DNA of 36,312 nt from Guillardia theta CCMP2712. Its lineage: Eukaryota; Cryptophyceae; Pyrenomonadales; Geminigeraceae. The notes beneath the pieces are model-generated. The model did no database searches, was not told where the DNA came from, and saw nothing but the letters and a program-made list of their open reading frames with translations. Of this stretch, positions 10,685 through 21,014 are shown piece by piece. The stretch is from assembly GCF_000315625.1 (NCBI RefSeq), contig NW_005434547.1, positions 156,571 to 192,882 on the forward strand, given 5' to 3'. A program made the translations under genes and the position numbers. Within the stretch, counting starts at the first letter, position 1. The number at the start of each line of letters is the position of its first letter.

Positions 10685-12300
10685 TTCCATGAAAATGTTC
10701 ACTACCCTTTCATGGTTTCATCCCCTGGTACTATTTGTACTGGAACTGATGTACCCCCTACCCCCTACAAAGACATCCCTACACATCTGGAAGGCGACAT
10801 TCCGAAAGTGACCACCACCCCTACAGTACACAACTAGCAACCCCCTGTTCATGAATGACCCACCCCTTCGTAAGAAAACGACCCCCTCCACCCACCATTT
10901 CCCAGTTGACAACAACATACCAGAGTACTACCCCACCCACGTGATATCTTGTCTTTTCCGCATCTAAGCACGGGTCATGAAAAGTTCAAATCCATGCGCC
11001 CATACAAGACTTTTGGGTACCCCCACCCACCCCTTCATTCATGATTATATCAAATGACGGGTTCATTTTTTAGACTCGCACAGGCCTGAACGTGACCCCG
11101 GCCGTGACCCGGGCCGCCGCCGACTCCGAGGCTCCGGGGGTCCGGCAGTCCGGCGAGCCTTCACTGATACTATAGTCATACTCACTGCTGCCGCACTGTG
11201 ACAGCTGTGACCGTGCGGACCGTACGGCTAGTACCGTAGCGCCTCCTCGACTCTCCTGATTGTCCTCGTACTGAGTTTTAACTTAACTTTGAGTACAAGG
11301 TCCTTACCGGGCCGTAGCGTACTGTCACTGAGTCCTTCTCTCCCCCGGCTCGGAGGCTCCCATCCCCTCCCCTCTCCCAGGCTTCCTCCCTCCTCCGAGC
11401 CCTCTCAACCCCAGCCGCTGGTTCCGAGGCTGTGAGGCGGCCGCCCCGGGCCCGGGCCGCGGGCCCCGCCGGGCCGGGGCACTGCAGGCAAGTTCGGCGC
11501 CGGAGGGCTGCGGACTCCTGGCCCCCGGCCCGCCGCCGGTCAAACCGTTGTGGTGGCAAGGACTCCGAATCTTCGAAAGAAGGACGGGTACTGATTGTAT
11601 ATTTGGGGTGTTCGAGAAGGGGGGGGTGGTAGAAACGGATCTGGTGAACGTTCAGCGCAGTACTTCGAGGGGGTAGTCATTATTTACTGACCGCTCAAGG
11701 GGGGTACCTCCCCTTTACAAAGCACTCATGGGGTAGGGTGGAATAGTTCTAGTTATTTCCTAGGACACATCCTAGACCAGCGTCATAGAACCCCAGAACG
11801 CTTGGAAGGTTCACCCTACCTATATCCTACGTACCACCCCCGTGTACCACTACCCGTGAGCCTCCTGGGGGTCCTGTTGTGTATGTGTAGCAATTAGTCA
11901 AAAGACCCGTGGTCTAGAATGAAACTTACAACCCTACCCCCATACAAACTCCATCCTACCCCTTGGTTTGCCGCTCAGCTCTCTTCACCCCCTTTCCAGA
12001 AATCCAAAGAGTACACTACCCGTGGTGTTAGATACCCACCTACCCATCTGACTGGCATTGTGGCCATTTGGAGAATTGAATTCAACAGCTCTGAAATATT
12101 TCATCATTCATGTATTTTTATTTTGCACTTGAAGCCTACCAAATATTTAAATTTCATCACTATTTTTCGAGGCCTCCCAATTTCCAGAATATCTTTGGAA
12201 CCCTCACCACCACAATTGGAGCAGATCGGAATCTTCTATCTGAGATTTCCAGGTGGGGTCATCACCCCCACCCCCTTCATGCCACCCAAGCTTTCATCTC
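10685..12300. other. GC-rich island 1 (core about 11080-11570) with CCCCTACC-rich flanks
   Basis: The core is dominated by CCGG, GGCC and CCCGGG words and is non-coding. The flanks (10725-11060 and 11590-12300) repeat short CCCCTAC/GGGGTAG-like words at irregular spacing. The 16-mer GACTCCGAGGCTCCGG at about 11122 occurs again in island 3 at about 29855. No gene seen. Confidence 0.75.
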
Positions 12301-13092
12301 CTCATGAGCGCCATGTTAGAGGGACGGGAACAGAATGCATGCCGACACAAGTAGTGGCAGAGAAGGATGCGTTTGCTGAGGAGAAACAGGGAAGGCATGA
12401 GGATATGAGCATATCTTTCCTTCCCCTCTCATGCTCTCTGATGCCAGCTTGATGGACTGGTCTCATGATGTGTGTTTTCGAGTGATTTTCGACTCAAAAT
12501 TGACTGTCTGGTTCTTGCATTCATGCACTGCTTGCCACACGTGACCTGAAATAGCACGTTGATCTCCTACAGCAAAAATTCATTGCGGCAGGATATGTAG
12601 CTGATCGTCTTGCTCCGGCTGTAGCTCTCCATGGTTGATCCCCTTGCAAGTCTTCATGTAGACTGCAAATGATATTTTTCTATGTTTTGTGCTTCTGCCT
12701 CTGATTCGATGCACAACCTGTGCTATCGTCTAGAGGCACTGCACTTGTATGGAACCTTGAGGTCTTTCTGTTTCTGTTCCAATTATTGAATCGCGCCTGT
12801 TGCGAGCCTGTCGTGGTATCTTGCCGTGAAATGCATGTTTGTTGCCTGTCCTTGCAGTCAAAGACACGCTCAGCTGCATTTTTCAATTAGTTTCGTGCAG
12901 AAGATGAGAAAGATCGACGTTCCAGATCAGTTAGCTACGGTTCTCACCAAATTCTTGTGTACCGCACACTGAGCATTCCTTGGCAATTGCCAGTGCGTTT
13001 TCTGTGGATAGAGGATTGCTGAATCGTCTTGACTCGCATTTCTAGGAAATTCAACTTCATCTGTGCTAAAGAATTGACAAGGGGCATCATAT
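12301..13092. other. no supported gene, upstream region of the Aha1-like gene
   Basis: Unique-looking, moderately AT-rich sequence. I find no exon chain here with agreeing phases. Confidence 0.35.
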
Positions 13093-14259
13093 ATGACGAT
13101 GGCAGCGGTTTCTCAGTCCAGTACAAACCCTGAGGACACGAGCGAGGGCAACGCAAACGTGAGCAGTGCATGCCATGGCTCCTTGCGATGCAGCGCGTGT
13201 TTGATAGCTGTGCTTACTGTCTTTATCCCTCATGCTATTTCCGACGGTCTAAGGAGATTCACAGGCTCGCCCTCTGGCCGAGAAGTCGTCATATTACTAT
13301 GCCCACAATCAGGTGGAGTAAAGGAGACCAGGACGTGGGATGAAACTAATGGAGAGCTCAGGTCCGGTCAGACTCCCCAAAGACTTTGGTGGGCGCCACG
13401 GAGATCTACAATCATAAGGCACTGGATGCAGAACAGGTTCAAAAGACGCCATCAACACTAAGGAAACACCTGATGCGAGTTTGCTTCAGGTAGCAGAACT
13501 GGAAAGGCAGGCTAGTCAAACGCTAGAGTCGGGTAAGGGCACGACCCTCTCGCTGCTCTTCCTCTCCGGTGACTCGGAGCTTGCAGGGCACAGCTCATGG
13601 AACAAGGGAGGGACATGGGAGGAGAAGGATTACACCAAGTGGGCAGAGCAGAGACTGAAGGAGCTTCTTCCAAAGATTGCATCCCCCAAGGGCCTCGTAA
13701 CCTTCAAGGAGGTCGATTGGAATTTATGTCTGTCTTCCCTCGTCCGTCCTCACATTGAGAGTGCAGGTGTCGAGTATAGACGATTGCCATGCAGCCAACG
13801 TTTTCTCCCGTGGGAAGAAAAAGTCGGTCATCGAGATCGAAAAGATCAAGTTGGGCTGGAAGGTGGAAGGGGGGGAGGCCAAAGGGAAGTTGGAGATTAC
13901 AGAGGTCAGAGCGGTACAGTAACTGGCTGCGGCTCTTGCTTACGGTGTGGCAGGTGTCATCAAGCGCTCTGAGCGAGCTGCACCTATCTGTGAAAGTGGA
14001 CAAGGCAGGAAACAATCAAGCCGAGATTGATGCTGATCTCAAGGTCATTTCATTGCATCTCTCCTCCCTCATCCAGTGCAGTGTTCCATTGCCTTGTATC
14101 GTCATTTTGCAAGCAAAGCTTGTTTTTGTACTCCTACACCTCCTGTTTGTTACAGTTTCTTGTCCTGCCTCCTGCTCCATCTGACTTTCTCATCAGGCTT
14201 GCAAACCCGCCATTCTCGACGTCATCAATGCGATTGTCGAGGAGCTGGCCTCGAAGTAG
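13093..14259 (+). CDS. Aha1 N-terminal-domain protein (Hch1-like Hsp90 co-chaperone)
   Basis: Aha1/Hch1 family proteins bind the middle domain of Hsp90 and stimulate its ATPase in the cytosol. Seven exons: 13093-13158, 13362-13436, 13490-13532, 13587-13711, 13767-13913, 13954-14043, 14197-14259. Total 609 nt, 202 residues, all phases agreeing. The family signature NKGGTWEEKDYTKWAEQRL (Trp, Glu-Lys-Asp, Trp) lies near residues 66-84. The beta-rich part follows: SRGKKKSVIEIEKIKLGW and KGKLEITEVRAV. A closing helix contains ILDVINAIVEELASK. It has only the N-terminal domain and no C-terminal AHSA1 domain, as in yeast Hch1. The intron 13533-13586 is 54 nt and open in frame, so retention would add 18 residues. 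A second in-frame ATG lies at 13099. Confidence 0.8.
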
Positions 14260-14486
14260 CTCCGAAACTCGAAGGAGTACAACTATCTGGTGCTCTGCTG
14301 GTATTGTTCAAGAGCCATCCCGGTTATGTTCGGCTGGCGCGAAGCCCGGACTTGCTGCTTCCTCGAGTTTAGTTTTGAATATGGGAGTTGCCTGATCACT
14401 GAATGAAACAAGATTTGAAGATGGGAGGTGCCATCGAGACTTGAAGCCCTTGGACGCTACGATAGTAGAAACAAGCTCGAACGACT

Positions 14487-15173
14487 TCAGATTAACCTCT
14501 TGATCTCCTCGTGCACTGACCGCTCGTACTGAGGGCACCACTTTCTCTGGAATCAGCGTCAGCAAGAGGGGTTGGCAGCTAATGATAGCACCCGCACTCC
14601 CACTGACATCTTCTTGCACCATTCCTTCCAGAGATGTCCGTTCTCCTGCGGCCCATCATCCTCATGCCAGGGACTCTCTCACCTCGTCACAACACCTTCT
14701 CCTCGGCATGGATCCACTCTTTCTTGGGCTTCATGTGCTCTCTGCTCGCCTTGTGGTGTGCATAGTACTGGACATACGTCATGATCGATTGCTGAGACAA
14801 CAGCATAACGGCAGGCACCGGTTGCAAGGCAGGACGGAGGTGATTCATGGATTGAAGTGAGGGACCTAGTATGCTGTCAAGACTGTGTCACTCACAGCAG
14901 GCTTCTCTCCGCACCTGCTTCATGCCCCCGCATCCTGTCCATTCCTGGATGTGTCAAGCTGTATGCTGTTGTCCCAGGCTCGGAGGTAGCTTTAGGCACA
15001 CCAAGTTGTTGAAGTTTCAGCTCCTATCACCTTAATTGGAACGTATCCTGACGCGAGCTGTACATACATAACATACTGCCCATGTCGTGAGCATCACAAC
15101 AATTCTCTGCGTCGCGCACACTCACCCCCGAGCCCACGCACACGATAACCAGCACAAGGCAAAGGCACATCAT
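14487..15173 (-). CDS. small protein with N-terminal signal/anchor, unrecognised
   Basis: Four exons: 15126-15173, 14915-14944, 14696-14791, 14487-14546, all joined in phase 0; total 234 nt, 77 residues. The first exon is almost entirely hydrophobic (MMCLCLVLVIVCVGSG), which suggests a signal peptide or membrane anchor. The remainder is hydrophilic and rich in His, Lys, Glu and aromatic residues (TYVQYYAHHKASREHMKPKK, then KWCPQYERSVHEEIKRLI). Its size and composition recall small subunits of mitochondrial membrane complexes, but I recognise no family. It lies 69 nt downstream of another small gene on the same strand. Because every junction is phase 0, the chain is less constrained than others in this window. 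Confidence 0.5.
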
Positions 15174-15242
15174 GCGGGGAAGAATCGATCGAACAGAACT
15201 GAAGAGCAAAGGGTGAGGAGTGTTGGGAGCAATTGAACTAGT

Positions 15243-15419
15243 TCACGTCCGAAGAGCCGGCTTCTTGTACAGAGGGTGGTCCACCAATTTGACCCCTCCA
15301 GCTCGCTCATACGCTTCTTTACTGCGAGCACAAGCACGTGAACATGAAGCTGAGCAGGCGCAATCATGTCACCTCTCCTTGGAATCCAACGCTCCATAAT
15401 CACTTTTCTTCTTCTCCAT
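15243..15419 (-). CDS. very small two-exon gene, unrecognised
   Basis: Exons 15373-15419 (ATG 15419) and 15243-15321 join in phase 2 and give 41 residues. The second exon has convincing codon choice (AYERAGGVKLVDHPLYKKPA then a stop). The first is lysine-rich. The ATG follows an AG that could be a splice acceptor, so the gene may have further 5' exons that I could not place. Confidence 0.4.
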
Positions 15420-15633
15420 CCTGCCACGAAGTTGCTGATCGCGCTGCTCCTGAAGTCAGAATCAGGTACTTTCCTCGTCATACTGTGATACGGACTACTC
15501 ATTTTGATATTCTCTATGGAGTATTCCGTCGTACCTCCAATCACATCTCGCCCCAGCCTACTTCGACCTTACATGCACTTTCCATCAACCCTCTAGCGGA
15601 TATCATCCATCTCTCGTAGCATTTCACTTCCTA

Positions 15634-15732
15634 GCTCCTCCTCCTCCTCCTCCTCCTCCTCCTCCTCCTCCTCCTCCTCCTCCTCCTCCTCCTCCTCCTC
15701 CTCCTCCTCCTCCTCCTCCTCCTCCTCCTCCT
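15634..15732. repeat. (CTC)n trinucleotide microsatellite, about 33 units
   Basis: Perfect or nearly perfect CTC/CCT repeat of about 99 bp in an intergenic region. Confidence 0.98.
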
Positions 15733-15869
15733 ACATCACCACAATCATCTCCCCTTCCTCCTCCTTCCATCTTCTCTCTCACCTACTTCGGTTGGACCGT
15801 AGCACAACCCATGCAGCGCTGCATTCTGTGCCAAGAGCCTGACGGAGAGCCACGGGAGAGCCAGCGATC

Positions 15870-16790
15870 CTGGCGATTACTCAAGGCCGGGCCGGCCCGG
15901 GGCGGGCCCGGGCCCCGGGCGGACCCGGCGGCCCTCCGACTCACCGTGCCGTCACAGTGTGACCGTACCGTGGCACGGGCCGGGCCGCAGTGGCCGCGCC
16001 GGGCACCGTGACCGCCGGGGCAGTGTACGGTCGCCTGGGCCGCGCCCGGGCCGGGCCGACTCGCCCGGGCCGGCCGGGCGCCGTGACGCGGCCGCGGGCC
16101 CCGGTACGCCGATCTCGGACGAGAGACGGGGCCGTCACGTTCCGGGCCCGGGGGCCGCCCCCCCCGGCCGCGGGCCGGCCCGGCCGCCCGGGCAGTCCGA
16201 ACTGTGACTTCGGAACTTGCTCAAAGTCGGACTCCCGTCATCATGATGATGGCATGTCAGTGATCGGAAGTTGGCCCGTGGGGTGTGACTCACAGGCTGA
16301 GTCACGGTGCCCGACGTCGGACTCCGGGAGTCGCCAGTGGCCGGGCCGTCACGGTCACTCACGGTGGCACAGGCTCATCACTGAGTCCGCCGGGTGGCCT
16401 CATCGGCGCGCCGGGCGCCGGGGCGCGGCCCGCGGTGGCGGCGGCGCCGCCCGGGCCGGGCGGCGCTCAGTCCGATCATCATAGTAGGGCGCCGGTCAAC
16501 TTGGCAAGCTGAGCCGCCCGGCCGCGCTTCCGTTAAGTTCCGATTGAAGTGCCAATCTTGAATCATATCACCGAGTCCGGCGTGAGACATATGTCATGAT
16601 GATCAGTGCCCCCCGGGCCGCGCCCGCCGGACCCACTGCCACTGAGGCCCGGGGCCATACTATACCCGGTACACCGTCGTCGCCGTGCACCGTACTGTAC
16701 TCGCCCGGTGCCTCCCGGAGTCCGGCGCCGAACTGACTCACCGGTGGCACAACGGGCCGCCCCCACGAGCGGTCCGACCTTGTGACCTTT
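15870..16790. other. GC-rich island 2
   Basis: About 0.9 kb built largely from CCGG, GGCC, GGGCCCGGG and short GTCAC/GTGAC and GAGTCA words, with no plausible exon chain. Open frames exist on both strands only because stop codons are scarce in such composition. It borders the inverted-repeat element to its right. Confidence 0.75.
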
Positions 16791-16959
16791 TTCTGAGTAA
16801 AAAGCCCCCTTCCATGCCTGACGGGGGCCTCCAGCGGCTCGTCGATTTCCTATGTCCCGACTTAAGTCAATCTCGCTGAGCTTCGTCCACTGATGAGACA
16901 CGTTTCCCTGAACTTCTCACCGTCTCCAAGAACTTATCAGGGTTCCGAAGTTCTACACA

Positions 16960-16983
16960 ACTGAGATCGTACGAGATCTCAGT
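16960..16983. other. 8-bp inverted repeat upstream of HTH gene A
   Basis: ACTGAGAT and ATCTCAGT flank an 8-nt spacer, about 160 bp before the start of HTH gene A. It could be an operator-like site or chance. No copy was noticed next to gene B. Confidence 0.35.
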
Positions 16984-17141
16984 TTGAGATTGTAGGGAAA
17001 TCGTTCGAGCTTGCGACCCTACTGCGAAACGATGCAGAAACCCTCTCCGCAGCAGCGAGTCTCATGAGACGACAGCTAGAAGAAGAAATCAGCTTGTGAG
17101 AAAGACATCACATAGATATCAGTAACACTTCTAGATCCAGC

Positions 17142-18278
17142 ATGCAAATCATCATCGTCAACAATGCGCAGATGCTCGCAAACTCTTCAACAGCATCGGC
17201 AACAAGCACCAATACAAACATCCGCAGAAAAGCTCTCACCCCCGCACTCGCCGCCGACATCTTCTCACAGAGGTCCCTCAAGCCCGGCTATGCTACCGTC
17301 GAGAGCTCCTTCGTCGCAAGGAAGTACGGGGTCAGCTCCAAGACAGTCCGCGACATCTGGAGCCGCAGGACGTGGACCGAGGCAACTCGGCCGCTGTGGA
17401 CGGCAGACGAGATAGAGTCTACAGGGACAGAGCCAGCGACACGCCTCGGCAGCATGGACGGGGGCTCGAGCGGCTCCTCTTCTCCGAAGGACTGCAAGGC
17501 AGAGAGGGGCGAGGACGGCAGCAAGCAAGCGACAGGCTCGCGGAGCTCGGAGACGAGCGCAAGAGGCTCGAGCAAGGGGTCCATGGAGACGAGCAGCGGC
17601 ACATCTTCCTGCACGCGCCGACTTGAAGCCGACGACTCACCGCCCGAGGGCTCGAGCAGCCCGGGCTCGGGCTTGGAGCCTCAGGCCTCGACGTCGTCGT
17701 GCTCGTCTTCGGCAGGGTGCAGAGAGAAGAGGCATCGTTACACGGCCAAGAGAAACAAGACCGTGAGTCAGGAGACGGAGGAGGCATATCAGGGCAGCGA
17801 AGAAGCAGCGTCAGGCAGCAGCAACGAACTCAAGGAGCCTTCGTCAGACTCAGAATCGAGCAAGAGCTGCCCATCCCCCTCGTTGGCAGGAGGGAAGCGT
17901 AGAGCAAGCCGAAGGGATGGAGATCAGAAGAAGGAGGCCCAAGGAGAGTCCCGGAAGCGTCTACGGAGAGCATGCACACGGGAGGGAAAAGAGTCGCTGG
18001 TAGACATGCTTCTGTCCCAGCGGATGACAGGGCGGCAAGAAGCGGGCTGTGGGATGGAGCCAGCCAATGGGAGGCGCATGGAAGGGGCGAGGGCGGAGAG
18101 CCCATGTAAGAAAGAAGAGGAGAATGACTGTGGAGGAGAAGGAGCAGCAGCAGAGATCTTGGGGCTGCTGAGACGGCTGACAAAGCAGCAGGACGAGATC
18201 CTGGAGCTGCAGCAGGTTATGCTGGACAACTTATACCGATCGTTGCGTGGTTTTTTGGTACCCTGCCGACCTCTTTGA
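17142..18278 (+). CDS. HTH plus coiled-coil protein, copy A (palindrome arm)
   Basis: Intronless 378-residue reading frame. After a copy-specific N-terminus of about 25 residues comes an HTH-like segment (FVARKYGVSSKTVRDIWSRR followed by TWTEATRPLW), compatible with a small DNA-binding domain. The middle is long and low in complexity, rich in Ser, Glu, Gly and Arg (about residues 95-330). The C-terminus has a heptad-like helix (LLRRLTKQQDEILELQQVML), probably for dimerisation. I do not recognise a named family. Similar 'YGVSxKTxRDIW.RRTW' segments recur, from memory, in protist hypothetical proteins. Residues from about 26 to 366 are encoded within the inverted-repeat arm and are nearly identical to copy B. 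The terminal 12 residues lie beyond the arm in unique DNA. Function unknown; DNA binding is inference. Confidence 0.7.
   Translation: MQIIIVNNAQMLANSSTASATSTNTNIRRKALTPALAADIFSQRSLKPGYATVESSFVARKYGVSSKTVRDIWSRRTWTEATRPLWTADEIESTGTEPATRLGSMDGGSSGSSSPKDCKAERGEDGSKQATGSRSSETSARGSSKGSMETSSGTSSCTRRLEADDSPPEGSSSPGSGLEPQASTSSCSSSAGCREKRHRYTAKRNKTVSQETEEAYQGSEEAASGSSNELKEPSSDSESSKSCPSPSLAGGKRRASRRDGDQKKEAQGESRKRLRRACTREGKESLVDMLLSQRMTGRQEAGCGMEPANGRRMEGARAESPCKKEEENDCGGEGAAAEILGLLRRLTKQQDEILELQQVMLDNLYRSLRGFLVPCRPL
17217..18241 (+). repeat. 1,025-bp inverted-repeat arm, left
   Basis: Matches 18761-19785 in inverted orientation with no length difference. I found five substitutions, four near the start of the ORF and one near its end. 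Similarity stops abruptly at both ends. Confidence 0.9.
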
Positions 18279-18760
18279 TACTTTTGGACTTAGCGGTTCT
18301 GTTGTTGCTTCTTGTTTTTTGATATAAGTTTGATTTCTTGCGTCGTGACAGATTTACATTTTTCTACTTACTTGCCATCAAAGATGTTTACAACTCAAGT
18401 GAAATTAGATATACGCATACATTCAATCCATTTCCTTTCTGTTTATCGTAAGCTCGTCCCTACAGATTACTACCTTCGTTTATTGTTTTGCCCTCACAAC
18501 AAGCTGTAACTATATGAATGGCCTTTCTGAGATTATCCTTCATATTCTTCTTTCTTGCTTAAAAGCAACCACACCCCAAAGATCCCGACATTCGGGATTT
18601 TCAAGCCTGAGAACATGCCTCTTCATAGGCCCTACGATCAACCTTTACATCTCTGCAAAAAGCTCTTCTGAAAAAAGATCTTGACTGCGACCCACGTCCA
18701 GAAAATAGTTGATTCCACCAATCCGTTCAGCTTTGACGTATTCAAGCTAATGCTCGCCAA
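18242..18760. other. 519-bp spacer of the palindrome
   Basis: AT-richer unique sequence between the two arms, containing the 3' ends of both HTH genes. No gene or obvious terminal repeats seen. Confidence 0.7.
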
Positions 18761-19812
18761 GATCGGTATAAGTTTTCCAGCATAACCTGCTGCAGCTCCA
18801 GGATCTCGTCCTGCTGCTTTGTCAGCCGTCTCAGCAGCCCCAAGATCTCTGCTGCTGCTCCTTCTCCTCCACAGTCATTCTCCTCTTCTTTCTTACATGG
18901 GCTCTCCGCCCTCGCCCCTTCCATGCGCCTCCCATTGGCTGGCTCCATCCCACAGCCCGCTTCTTGCCGCCCTGTCATCCGCTGGGACAGAAGCATGTCT
19001 ACCAGCGACTCTTTTCCCTCCCGTGTGCATGCTCTCCGTAGACGCTTCCGGGACTCTCCTTGGGCCTCCTTCTTCTGATCTCCATCCCTTCGGCTTGCTC
19101 TACGCTTCCCTCCTGCCAACGAGGGGGATGGGCAGCTCTTGCTCGATTCTGAGTCTGACGAAGGCTCCTTGAGTTCGTTGCTGCTGCCTGACGCTGCTTC
19201 TTCGCTGCCCTGATATGCCTCCTCCGTCTCCTGACTCACGGTCTTGTTTCTCTTGGCCGTGTAACGATGCCTCTTCTCTCTGCACCCTGCCGAAGACGAG
19301 CACGACGACGTCGAGGCCTGAGGCTCCAAGCCCGAGCCCGGGCTGCTCGAGCCCTCGGGCGGTGAGTCGTCGGCTTCAAGTCGGCGCGTGCAGGAAGATG
19401 TGCCGCTGCTCGTCTCCATGGACCCCTTGCTCGAGCCTCTTGCGCTCGTCTCCGAGCTCCGCGAGCCTGTCGCTTGCTTGCTGCCGTCCTCGCCCCTCTC
19501 TGCCTTGCAGTCCTTCGGAGAAGAGGAGCCGCTCGAGCCCCCGTCCATGCTGCCGAGGCGTGTCGCTGGCTCTGTCCCTGTAGACTCTATCTCGTCTGCC
19601 GTCCACAGCGGCCGAGTTGCCTCGGTCCACGTCCTGCGGCTCCAGATGTCGCGGATTGTCTTGGAGCTGACCCCGTACTTCTTTGCGACGAAGGAGCTCT
19701 CGACGGTAGCATAGCCGGGCTTGAGGGACCTCTGTGAGAAGATGTCGGCGGCGAGTGCGGGGGTGAGAGCTTTCTTGCGGATGTTCGTTTGAGCATTTCC
19801 TTTATCCTGCAT
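18742..19812 (-). CDS. HTH plus coiled-coil protein, copy B (palindrome arm)
   Basis: Intronless 356-residue frame on the opposite strand, tail to tail with copy A. It has its own short N-terminus (MQDKGNAQT) and C-terminus (SWRALA), since both lie outside the repeat. Within the shared part I see three conservative N-terminal changes relative to copy A (Arg/Lys in IRRK versus IRKK, ARKY versus AKKY, and Val/Ile in KTVRD versus KTIRD) and one near the end (Asp/Glu in MLDN versus MLEN). The whole low-complexity middle and the coiled coil are unchanged. An intact frame in both arms argues for recent duplication or gene conversion rather than decay. Confidence 0.7.
   Translation of the reverse strand: MQDKGNAQTNIRKKALTPALAADIFSQRSLKPGYATVESSFVAKKYGVSSKTIRDIWSRRTWTEATRPLWTADEIESTGTEPATRLGSMDGGSSGSSSPKDCKAERGEDGSKQATGSRSSETSARGSSKGSMETSSGTSSCTRRLEADDSPPEGSSSPGSGLEPQASTSSCSSSAGCREKRHRYTAKRNKTVSQETEEAYQGSEEAASGSSNELKEPSSDSESSKSCPSPSLAGGKRRASRRDGDQKKEAQGESRKRLRRACTREGKESLVDMLLSQRMTGRQEAGCGMEPANGRRMEGARAESPCKKEEENDCGGEGAAAEILGLLRRLTKQQDEILELQQVMLENLYRSWRALA
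18761..19785 (-). repeat. 1,025-bp inverted-repeat arm, right
   Basis: Partner of 17217-18241; see that entry. The end-to-end span of the palindrome is 17217-19785. Confidence 0.9.
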
Positions 19813-21014
19813 CTTGCAAGGATTCCTTGCTGTGTCGTATCTTGACCTGTTACCTGGTGTGTTCGTCTCCTTGACAAATTTTCTGTAGAGTACGTTATCT
19901 GCTCTTCTGCTTGTTGGTATGCTTGCTTTCCTCTAGAGTGCTACTGTCTTGGTTGTTGTCCATCCCCTCTCCGCAGCGTGCATCCTCAAATCTCGCGTAA
20001 AATGTTTTGTAGACTGCAGTGAGGTGTTTGATCGATATCCATGCGGTGGGGTCCTGGTAATCCACCCCACCTGAGAAGTTTAAACAAGTGTGCATATGTC
20101 AAGGGTGGGGTATACTTTACCAAGGGTGGGGTAATTTTCAAAAAGGGGTAGTCTTATCCATAGGTGATGACTTTTTCAGAGTAGCTTCGCCTACAAACTA
20201 GGGAGCTAGAGGGCATACAGCAAATTTCAGTCTTTTACAGGGGGTACTGACAGAATGAAGGCGGTAGGGGTAGGTCATTAAAATTGTATCGGGGGTGGTT
20301 CTACATGGAGGGGTGATTAGCAGTCTGAAATCACCTCTAAATACGGAGGTGGTCAAGGGGGGTAGTCAGGATTCTGAGGAGGCACAATGGACATGCGGGG
20401 CGGAAGGGGGGAAGTGCGAAGTGAAGGAGGAGGGGAGGAAGTAGAAGTACGGTGAGCAGTGGGATCAGGGAGTTCAGTTGAAAACTTAGGTTATACAGGA
20501 ACAGGAGCAGGAGCAAGGGGGAGGCTAGAGCTATCAGGAGAAGCAGACAAGCGACAACTGAACAAAGGAAGCAGAATTTGCAGCACATTACCTCAGAGCC
20601 GTTTCATGGTACGATGACTAGCTCTCGTCATGAGCTAGCACTTGACAGAGTTTCGGGTAAATTTTGTCAAGACCTGCGTTGCGAGCTTGAAAAACTGCAG
20701 AGGGAAAGAGAGGAAGAGTGGCATGTGAAATGCAAGCTGCGTTGAAAAGAACACTGTATGACAAGAATCAGAGAGGTCAATAGTGTTTCATGTTCTTTAG
20801 ATTGACGTAGCCGATAGTTGACTCCTCCTGATGGATGAATAAACCCTATTCCTGTCTGGGAATGGAAGGAATTTGAGGATTGAGATTCGGGAAGAAAGTA
20901 AGGTTCGGAAAGTATTTGACAGCAAGCAAGGAATGGAAGTTTTCATTCTCAAATCATTACAGAACTTCTGCCTTGGGGCGTTTTCATCTCAATGAATCTT
21001 AGAGCAGGACAAGA
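19813..21014. other. no supported gene; GGGGTA-rich stretch 20050-20350
   Basis: Around 20045-20350 there are repeated GGGGTA/GGTGGGGTA words like those flanking GC island 1 and following island 3, but without a GC-rich core. The remaining sequence up to the PDZ gene is unremarkable and presumably contains its promoter. Confidence 0.5.

Noticed and set aside
10685-12300. CCCCTACC-rich flanks as interstitial telomeric repeats
   Set aside because: The words are irregularly spaced and variable, not a tandem array.
15941-16512. Several open frames in GC island 2
   Set aside because: Stop codons are rare in such GC-rich DNA; frames are open on both strands at once and encode Pro/Arg/Gly-rich sequence.
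16889-17030. Possible hammerhead ribozyme (CTGATGAG at 16889 and GCGAAACG near 17023)
   Set aside because: The segments next to the two core boxes do not pair, and the loop would be about 130 nt.
17265-17787. Additional long frames overlapping both HTH genes in other frames and strands
   Set aside because: They occur identically in both arms only because the arms are copies; composition is typical of shadow frames in Ser/Arg-rich, GC-rich coding DNA.
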